DNA of 64,000 bases. Origin: Sipunculus nudus (taxonomy: Eukaryota; Annelida; Sipuncula; Golfingiida; Sipunculidae). The notes under the pieces are model-generated. The model searched no databases, was not told where the DNA came from, and saw only the letters and a list, made by a program, of their open reading frames with translations. The first letter of the stretch is position 1. Each line of letters opens with the position of its first letter. The stretch is from positions 41,774,527 to 41,838,526 of the forward strand of contig CM049308.1 in the NCBI GenBank assembly GCA_026874595.1, in the 5' to 3' direction. Positions 55,718-64,000 of this stretch are shown in pieces. The position numbers were made by a program, and so were the translations under genes.

Positions 55718-55953
55718 GAACATATAAAGGAGTTTCATAATTGTTTAGAGCTCTGGACGGAAAGCACATCGCCATGAAATGCCCTCCTGACCCAGGCTCT
55801 GTGTATAACAACTACAAGGGCTTCTCTTCCATAATTCTGCTTGCTCTCGTGGACACGGAGTACAGGTTTATCTGGGCTGATGTGGGAGCTATGTCAACCT
55901 CTGACTGTGCAGCCGTTGAGCTCTTACCATATGCAGCTTGCAAGCAAACCTAA
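55718..55953 (+). pseudogene. PIF/Harbinger (HARBI1-like) transposase fragment
   Basis: The frame from 55741 reads [17 protein letters not shown], then [23 protein letters not shown], and [12 protein letters not shown]: the DDE_Tnp_4 nuclease core, with catalytic Asp in LDGKH and the second Asp in the ADVG region. Just upstream (55718-55740) FHNCL in a neighbouring frame continues the match, so a one-base loss lies at about 55745. It stops at 55951-55953 and no third catalytic residue is found downstream. Confidence 0.8.
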
Positions 55954-57280
55954 AACAATAACTATTTTCATTTGCATAATATGGCTCTGCCCTTCGTGAG
56001 GAAGCTTAACTAAAAAAAATTGGAAGTTATGACCTATGGCGTAAAACTAGAGTACGTACCTTCATATATTCACTGCATCAACATTTCAACACGCCGACCG
56101 TGAACCTGTTACATGGCAGCCCATGAGTAGACGAGTTGTATTGGTTCAACTGACCTTTGGCCCGATCAACCATGCATTGCGATAACGAAGAATGAAAGTT
56201 CAGAAAAAAAGCCCGCGGATGTGGTTCATTAACTGCTCAAAGGCAGCTAACTTGCTCTCAAAGAACAACGTGCGAGAAATACAAGAGGATATTCACAAGC
56301 CGTGCTGCCTACAAACGGCCAGCAAATGAGGAGACCATGAAAATGAAAATGACCAGAAAACCAGAGCCCCACAGAACAGCCAGTAAAGATGGAAAAGTCA
56401 TGACATTTCCGCTTAGTCTGATTAAGCATTTATAAAAACCTGGTAAAGCCCCTCGTCATAGAATGTAGAGCGTTGTGATCACAAGAATTTTAGAGTCAGA
56501 TGGAGCAATGAGATCATAAAATTGTCCGTGCCATAAAGTGGACCATTGAGATCGCAAGATTGTCCTTATCATAAAAGATGAAGCGTTATGATCGTACGAT
56601 TGTCCTTGTCATTCACATGCATGATTCTAATCTTAAAACAGTGTTTTCCCGGTACCTCTCCCACAATTCCAATTTTGCTAGTATGTTAAGAGATGGGCAG
56701 ATGTTCTTTAATCTGTTGGAATTATCTTCCCCATCAGGTGTCCCTCCATTTTTTTCTTTGCACTGAAAGGCATCCACATGATACTTGATGTTTTAATTTT
56801 TTCTTATATGACTCAGACACAAAGTAGAAACCCACTGGTATAAAATAAGAGAAAGCCTGACTTACAGCACCAAATATTTGTATGGTAAATGCAGTAAACA
56901 TATTGCAATCAAACCTATGAAAAGTGGAATCGAATGTGAACCTATAGCGGCAAACAAATACTCAGAAGTAATGTCTAAAGCAGTAAACTTGGATCCTTGT
57001 GTTGTGACAGTTAGCCCGTGGGCTCCCTGGTTGGCTGCCTCTCCTAATAGAAAAATATATAATCCCAGTAGATCACCTAGGGTTGGCCTTCTACAAGAAA
57101 AAGTGTCCCAGTGTTTCATTAGTTTTGGAAACAATATCTCAAGTAAAATAATGAAAGAAAATTACAATTAAATAATAAAGGCAAATAATACATTTATAAA
57201 TTTGAATATAAATGTAAATTTTATTTACTTTAAATAAATTTTCCAACTGGTTATTATAACCAATAGAAGCAGTCTTCAAA
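55954..57280. other. Non-coding stretch
   Basis: Probably includes further decayed Harbinger sequence, but no motif is left. Open frames on both strands at 56862-57171 were considered and rejected. Confidence 0.4.
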
Positions 57281-57365
57281 CCTGGCTAATGGCGTTAGAT
57301 AGTTCGTATAGGGTGGAGGAAGCCGGGGACCCGGATAAAACCACCAACAACCCATTCTCACGTGT
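57281..57365. repeat. SINE-like conserved block, copy 2
   Basis: GGTGGAGGAAGCCGGGGACC...GATAAAACCACCAACAACCC (57312-57352), similar to the block at 42817-42858. Confidence 0.4.
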
Positions 57366-58884
57366 TACCACTCGACTGTCCTGGACGAGGCAAATTAATA
57401 TCCAAATTACATAGAAAACCATCAGTATTTCATCAACACAATGGTCTGTATTTACCGTATTATTTAATGACGGCAACTGTTGGTAGATCTGATAAAGGCA
57501 TTCGACGCTGTCAGCCGACAAGGCATGTGGAAGCTCTTACGTTAGTATGAATACCCAGTTGCCAAGGGGTAACGCTGACCATGGTGGTAAAACGTGCGAT
57601 AAATGTAAAGATATATATAGATAAAATGTTGATATTTATAAGTAATCACAATGAACGTCTATCATTTGTCACATTCAAATGTATACGAACATTCAGAGGC
57701 ACTTGATGGTGGTCAAGAAACACAAGAAAACTATCCTTGTTATTAAAGGCCAAAAATTTAGTTTTATATGATATTTTAAAAATTGATATTTTTTATAGTA
57801 GTAATAAGGGCGTGTTCACTTATAGTGCTCCGTGAATTAACGACCTATTCCATTAATGTGCATGGTCACGTGAATGGTCACTTCCTGAGGCGAAAGATTT
57901 CTTGATCTTGGCAGCTCGTCATTGCATTGTTTGCAATTGCAGTTCCAGAAAAGAAAAGGGATTTTCTTTTGCCAGGACCATATCGAGGACAAACACCTCT
58001 GTTTCCCTGAGGGTATGCCTGGTAGAGGGGTTAGTATTATTATCACGACAGTTAAAAAAGGACAGGTCAGAAGCAAGGCGATATGCGCAGAATGTTCCGT
58101 CTTGAGTGAACATATAGCCCGTCATCGGCAGGGATTTAGTGAAATTAAATTCCATAATTAAGGAATCAAAATATTTACACGGGCAATGTTCCAAAGGTAC
58201 CAAGCGGGTTTGACACACCAGGAAAACACCAAAAGGCGCCACAGGTACCCCCGCCTGGAATCGCCGTCCCCGAGTAGTGTAAGACAATTGCCATACGTAC
58301 CAGGTAAGGAATGTAATGTGGTCATATATAATTATTTATATAATATAATAATAATAAAAATAATATAGTAATAAAGGGATGAGAAGTCGTGTAGGTGATA
58401 AATTTTGACAGAGCACTCTGGATCCTTGACAAACTTTTACCTGGAGACATGGTACTGGCTGATAGGGGATCTCAGACTCAATTGGATTAATGTGTGCACA
58501 AGTAAGCATTCCAGCATTTACTAAAGGTAAAAAAAAACAGGTTATATGCAATTGACATTGAAAGAACGAGAAAAATCGTTGTGTCAGACAAAAGTACACA
58601 GTTCTGGGAGCTGATCTACCAATTGACTTCTTGCAACGCACTGGAATAAAAATCTTGCAACAATTGACAAAATAGCAACAGTGTGCTGTGCACTAACAAT
58701 CTTTCAGATTCAGTACTACCATTTGACTAGTGAATTTAAACATTATAGTAAAGTATGAGTTTAACAATGTTTATTGACTTTACTATAATATGCATATAAT
58801 GTTGATTGTTTTTTCAGTGTTTATTTGGTGTATTGTTGATCATAGTATAAAACCACTGAAATACATCTTATTGTGTATTTCCTT
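57366..58884. other. Non-coding stretch
   Basis: No gene supported. Open frames at 57902-58287 on both strands lack a convincing domain. Confidence 0.4.
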
Positions 58885-59763
58885 TTTTCACCCACCTAAA
58901 TTCTGGCAATTTCCTACATTCAGGACATTACCATTTTGATTTTGGCTTCTGTTCAAGTTTCAGACACTTCCAATGAAACATGCGCACTACACAAACTGCA
59001 TTATGGCATCTCACCATATCATCATTAAACACATCAGTTTTACAGTAGCACCATCGATCAGAGACTGTTTCCGATGTTTCAGCTGCCCTTGTACATGTCG
59101 TGTAGAATTTTGTCACAAGCTCTGGCAAAATACATTTCTTAAATAAATATTCAGATTAGTTCACACATTTCTCCCAAAATTCAGCATTAGGCTCAATTCT
59201 TTCTGTCACGATACCCTTCTTGGTCCAGACTACAAAATTACATTAATCTCTTTCACATGAGCTTGAACTTGATAATAATATAAATGATTCCTTAACAGTG
59301 ACATGCCACCTTTTTCATTTGTACAAATACAAAATGAATTTGTTCCTACTACTTTAATGAATTACTTCCGTATCTTTAGCACAAAATGGACATTTAATTT
59401 CTACACATTCATCATCACAGCAATCACAAGAAACAACCATCTGGAGATGCCCCCAGGTACGTCCAGGTAGGATGCATCTGTCACTTTGAAATTTGTATGT
59501 TGTTTCCTCGTGTATATTTTTGCTGTGCAGTCCTCTCATGTTCACATCCCAATTCAGTAGCGGTTGTAGAGATTCTTACCAAGAGGATGGCAGGTTGATC
59601 GGATCAGGTTGATTGAAGGCGTGTCAGAGTGACAGGCAGCTTTATGTTTTGACGCTGTTATTCTTCCAGCACGCAAATTGTACCATAGCTTAGATTGCAC
59701 TTCCAAATGCCCTCTTACAGTGGTCAAGTATTCGTCCAAAATCGGTTGATGATACACCTGCAT
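58885..59763 (-). pseudogene. YqaJ-like exonuclease with C-terminal PHD finger, decayed
   Basis: Minus-strand segments in order: SKLWYNLRAGRITASKHKAA and INLIRSTCHPLGKN (59700-59570), the YqaJ viral-recombinase N-terminal motif; ECVEIKCPFCAKDTEV (about 59400-59355), the catalytic ExK core; HLYYYQVQAHV (about 59285-59250), the QxQ motif region; RIEPNAEFWEKC and CILPELVTKFYT (59200-59095); and a PHD finger WCYCKTDVFNDDMVRCHN, then FHWKCLKLEQKPKSKW and CPECRKLPEF (59060-58885). At least five stops or shifts (for example TGG-TAA before CPEC) break it. Such YqaJ+PHD proteins are abundant and probably mobile in mollusc and cnidarian genomes (from memory). The 5' part is cut at 59763 by a satellite element. 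Confidence 0.75.
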
Positions 59764-59945
59764 TATACAGTTTTTAGCTCAGCTAGTATCCCCCGGAATA
59801 ATGAAAAATTTGATACAAAAGCTCAAGTATCTGAACAACTAATGCATTAATCACCATGATTCTTTGCATGGATATTGATCATGGAGTGTTTCATCAGTTC
59901 CTGCAGACTGGTGGCACCACCTGTATTTGTTCGATTTTTTACTAT
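59764..59945 (+). repeat. Truncated 337-bp family unit
   Basis: Begins TTTTTAGCTCAGCT and jumps to AGTATCCCCCGGAATAATG, continuing to GGTGGCACCACCTGTAT, where the pearl-like element follows. Confidence 0.7.
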
Positions 59946-61070
59946 TTATGCCCCCGCCACAAAGTGGCCGGGGCATATAGTTTTACCCATGTCCGTCATT
60001 CCGAAATAAAGCAGTTGTACGGACTTTTTTTCGCAATGCCTGCAGATATTGGCCTGATTTTGGCTGTGGGGGCAGATAATGACCAGTTACAGATCGAGTT
60101 TGTGTTTCGTCCCAGTTGACCAACTTTTGATAGTTTTACGGCTCCTTACCTGAGAAAATTTCATGAAAAATATAAATTTTCATGACAAATACACATGTAC
60201 GGACTTTTTTTTTGCAATGCCTGCAGATATTGGCCTGATTTTTGGTGTTTGGGCAGATAATGACTAGTTACAGATCGAGTTCGCGTTTCGTCCCAGTTGA
60301 CCTAATTTGTACGTGTTACGCCTCCTTAACTTAGAAAATTTCATGACAAATACACATGTACTGACTTTTTTTTGCAATACCTGCAGAAATTGGCCTAAAC
60401 TTTGGTGTGTGGGCAGATAATGACCAGTTACAGACCGAGTTCATGTTTTGTCCCAGTTGACCTACTTTTGACCGGTTGACGGTGCTCTAACATAGAAAAC
60501 TTCATAAAAAAGTGCACATATACGGACTTTTTTTCACAATGCCTGCAGATACGGGCCTGATTTTTGGTGTGTAGGCAGTTAATGACCAGTTACAGATCAA
60601 GTTCCTGTTTGGCTCAGTTGACCTACTTTTGAACATTCGACTGCTCCTGAACATAGAAATTTTCATAACAAACGCATATGTACCGACTTTTTCCCCTCAG
60701 TGCCTGCAGATACCACCCTGATTTTTTATGCGTGGGCAGATAATGACAGTTATATATCGAGTTCGCGTTTCATCCCGGTTGACCTACTTTTAATTGTTTT
60801 ACGGCTCCTAAACATAGAAAATTTCATGAAAGACAGAAATTTTTATGGAAAATGCACATGTATGGACTTTTTTTCACAGTGCCTGCAAATACTAGCCTGA
60901 TTTTTGGTGTGTTGCTTGATAATGACCCGTAACAGATCGAGTTTGCATTTTGCCCTTGTTGACCTACTTTTGACCATATGACACCTCCTGAACTTTTTTT
61001 TCAAAATTTAACAAATGTTTCTTATTTGCCCCAGGCGGGGGCATTCGTGTCGTTCCGACACATCTAGTTT
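59946..61070 (-). mobile_element. Pearl/Helentron-like element, second copy, both ends visible
   Basis: Minus orientation relative to the 2.7-4.0-kb copy. The terminal hairpin is at 59947-59977 (TATGCCCCCGCCAC...GTGGCCGGGGCATA). Six tandem units follow, with TGCAGATAT-like anchors near 60041, 60222, 60382, 60544, 60705 and 60884 (160-181 bp). The other end is at about 61030-61070, with GCCCCAGGCGGGGGC and a GTGTCGTTCCGACAC hairpin. It lies between two 337-bp family pieces. Confidence 0.7.
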
Positions 61071-64000
61071 TTAGCTCAGCTGACTGAAAGTCATCTGAGC
61101 TATAGCGATCACTCTTTGTCCGTCGTCCGTCTGTCTGTCTGTCTGTCTGTCCGTCCGTTAACCAGGCACAAATCGTAACCACTGGACCTGGAATCTTCTA
61201 ACTTGACATCCAGGGAGTACCATGAAAAATCTCCTTGGAAACCTGAAATTAGGTCTCTGTTACCCATAACCTCTGAGCTATGGGACTCCGAAGTACCCCC
61301 AAGAAAAGTCCAAAATTTCATACAAAAACTTCAATATCTCATTAACTACTTGACTGATGGTCATGATTTTTGGCATACATATTGATCATGAGAGGTTCCA
61401 TCAGTTTCTGAAGACTGGTGGCGCCACTTGTATTTTTCGATTTTTTACGAATTTTTTTCTCTATTTTTGAGACCTTTAAAAATGTGAACATCTGTTAACA
61501 AGGCACAAATCGAAACGACTGGACTTAGAATCTTCATTCTCGACACACTGAGAGACCTATAAAAAGTCTCCATGGAAACCAGAAATTAGGTCTCTGTTAC
61601 CCATATCCTTTGAGCTATGGGGCCCCAAAGTACCCCCCAGAAAAGTCCAAAATTTCATACAAAAACTTCAATATCTCATTAACTACTTGACTGATGGTCA
61701 TGATTTTTGGCATACATATTGATCATGAGAGGTTCCATCAGTTCCTGAAGACTGGTGGCGCCACCTGTATTTTTCGATGTTTTACGAATTTTTTTCTCTA
61801 TTTTTGAGACCTTTAAAAATGTGAACATCTGTTAACAAGGCACAAATCGTAACGACTGGACTTAGAATCTTCATTCTCGACACACTGAGAGACCTATGAA
61901 AAGTCTCCATGGAAACCAGAAATTAGGTCTCTGTTACCCATATCCTTCCAGCTATGGGGCCCCAAACTACCCCCCAGAAAAGTAAAAAATTTCATACAAA
62001 AACTTCAATATCTCATTAAATACTTGACTGATGGTCATGATTTTTGGCATACATATTAATTGTGAGATGTTCCATCACTTTCTGCAGACTGGTGGCGCCA
62101 CCTGTATCGTTCAATTTTTTACGAATTTTTTTCTCTATTTTTGAGACCTTTCAAAATGTAAACATCTGTTAACAAGGCACAAATCGTAAAGACTGGACCT
62201 AGAATCTTAATTCTTGACACACTGTGAGGTCCATGAAAAATATCCTTGGAAACCAGAAATTAGGTCTCTGTTACCAATATTCTTCGAGCTATGGAGCCCC
62301 AAATTACCCCCAAGAAAAGTAAAAAATTTCATACAAAAACTTCAATATCTCATTAACTACTTGACTGATGGTCATGATTTGTGGTATAACTATTGATCAT
62401 GAGATGTGTCATCACTTCCTGCAGACTGGTGGTGCCACCTTTATCGTTCGTTTTTTTACGATTTTTTCCTCTATTTTTGAGACCTTTAAGGATGCTGTCA
62501 TCCTTTAGCATGGCACAAACTTATCGACTGGACCTAGAATCTTCATTCTTGACACACTGAGAGTTCCATGAAAAATATCCTTGGAAACCAGAAATTAGGT
62601 CTCTGTTAACCATATCCTTCGAGCTATTGGGCCCCAAAGTACCCCCCCCAGAGTAGTCAAAAATTTTATACAAAAACTTCAATATCTCAATAACTACATC
62701 ACTGATGGTCATGATTTTTGGCATACATATTGATTATGAGATGTTCCATCAGTTCCTGCAGACTGGTGGCGCCACCTGTATCGTTCAATTTTCTACGAAT
62801 TTTTTTCTCTATTTTTGAGACCTTTCAAAATGTAAACATCTGTTAACAAGGCACAAATCGTAAAGACTGGACCTAGAATCTTAATTCTTGACACACTGTG
62901 AGGTCCATGAAAAATATCCTTGGAAACCAGAAATTAGGTCTCTGTTACCCATATTCTTCGAGCTATGGAGCCCCAAATTACCCCCAAGAAAAGTAAAAAA
63001 TTTCATACAAAAACTTAAATATCTCATTAACTGCTTGACTGATGGTCATGATTTGTGGCATAACTATTGATCATGAGATGTGTCATCTGTTCCTGCAGAC
63101 TGGTGGCGCTACCTGTATCGTTCGATTTTTTCCTCTATTTTTGAGACCTTTAAGGATGCTGTCATCTGTTAGCATGGCACAAAGCACGTAACAACTGGAC
63201 CTAGAATCTTCTCTCTTGACATGCTGAGAGGCCCATGAAAAGTCTCCTTAAAAACTCCACGGAAACCTGAAATTAAGTCTCTGTTACCCATAACCTCTGA
63301 GCTATGGGGCTCCGAAGTACCCCCCAGAATAATGGAAAATTTGATACAAAAGCTCAAGTATCTGAACAATTATTATATTGATCACCATGATTCTTTGCAT
63401 GGATATTGATCATGAAATGTTTCATCAGTTTCTGCATTCTGGTGGCGCCACCTGTATTTTTTCGATTTTTTAAAGTTTTTTTTCTCTATTTTTGAAACTT
63501 TTAAGATTTGGTCATCTGTTAACAGGGCACAAATCATATCAACTGGACCTAGAATCTTCTGTCATGACATGCAAGGACGGTCATAAAAAGTCTATATGGA
63601 AACCTGATACAAGGTCTCTGTTACTGATATCCTTTCAGCTATGAGGCTCGGAAGTTCCTCCCAGAATAATGCAAAAATTGATACAATAACTAATGCATTG
63701 ATTACCATGATTGTCTACATTTGTATTGATAATGACTTGTTTCATCAGTTTCTGTAGACTGGTGGTGCCACCTGTATTTTGATTTTTTAAGAATTTTTTT
63801 CTTGATTTTTGAGACCTTTAAACATTTGGTCATCTGTTAACAGGCCACAGATCATAATGACTTGACCTAGAATCTTCTTTCTTAACATGCAGGGAGGTCC
63901 ATGAAACATCTTGGAAACCTGAAATTAGGTCTCTGTTACCCATATCCTTCATGCTCTGGGGCTCCGAAGTAATTCCCAGAGTAAAGATTTGGTCATCTGT
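61071..64000 (+). repeat. 337-bp satellite array B, at least 8 units, runs off the window
   Basis: Starts TTTTTAGCTCAGCTGACTGA with a 29-bp hairpin (61075-61103) and a GTCCGTCTGTCTGTCTGTC microsatellite. CTGGTGGCGCCAC anchors occur at 61415, 61752, 62089, 62426, 62763, 63100, 63439 and 63759: five consecutive spacings of exactly 337 bp. Each unit also has GGCACAAATCGTAA and TTAGGTCTCTGTTACC. Small open frames recur with the unit on both strands but break in several units. Confidence 0.9.

Noticed and set aside
56862-57171. Possible piggyBac-like transposase on either strand
   Set aside because: No catalytic or signature motif; both strands equally open.
57902-58287. Possible THAP-like zinc finger (C-x2-C then basic stretch)
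   Set aside because: The remaining THAP positions (W, P, AVPTF box) are not found.
61203-63369. Recurring ~60-codon frames in the 337-bp satellite
   Set aside because: Same frame recurs because the unit repeats; other units break it with stops and indels.

Overview
The window is AT-rich animal genomic DNA built almost entirely of transposable elements and satellites. I find no complete host gene. The mix of elements suggests a marine invertebrate, most likely a bivalve mollusc: a BEL/Pao LTR retrotransposon, a GIY-YIG Penelope-like element, L2/CR1- and Jockey-like LINE relics, hAT and PIF/Harbinger DNA transposon relics, and several non-autonomous elements with 150-340 bp tandem repeats, ACGG-type microsatellites and GC-rich terminal hairpins like the bivalve 'pearl'/Helentron-associated elements. 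The organism is an inference; no species marker is visible.

Layout: 1-4.7 kb holds a broken coiled-coil gene fragment and two satellite-bearing elements. 4.7-7.5 kb holds a duplicated SET-domain exon whose first copy is split by a 2.46-kb hAT-type element with an 8-bp target duplication. 8.9-10 kb is a decayed hAT transposase and 10.6-11.3 kb a palindromic short-unit repeat. 12.0-14.05 kb is a 5'-truncated Penelope-like element on the minus strand, with an in-frame stop and a foldable hammerhead ribozyme downstream of the ORF. 14.4-15.3 and 40.2-41.1 kb are two copies of one LTR-like repeat in opposite orientation. 15.9-16.6 kb is a LINE RT relic, followed by two orphan exon-like ORFs. 19.8-21.7 kb is a second hAT-like non-autonomous element.

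22.1-30.2 kb is the best preserved unit: a BEL element with 865/864-bp LTRs differing at about a dozen sites, whose polyprotein frame is broken by one in-frame amber codon and one single-base shift just after the RT YVDD motif. Both LTRs contain an antisense tRNA-like sequence with a CCA anticodon loop.

30-46 kb contains a hAT fragment, dispersed repeats, a Jockey/CR1-type LINE relic (33.9-36.4 kb), a 29-bp minisatellite, a 337-bp satellite ending in an 88-bp perfect inverted repeat, a decayed PHD-like exon and 24- and 26-bp minisatellites. 46.3-49.4 kb is an L2/CR1-like LINE with endonuclease and RT, a stop, two frameshifts and an internal RT deletion. 49.7-52.8 kb is another satellite element. 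54.4-56 kb holds PIF/Harbinger remnants, 58.9-59.8 kb a YqaJ-exonuclease/PHD relic, and 59.8-64 kb a second pearl-like element and a second 337-bp array that runs off the window.

No genes form a pathway; the content is a layered record of insertions. Function is most plausible for the hammerhead ribozyme, the BEL LTR (promoter, poly(A), Pol III-like boxes) and possibly the short secreted-peptide-like ORF at 17 kb.
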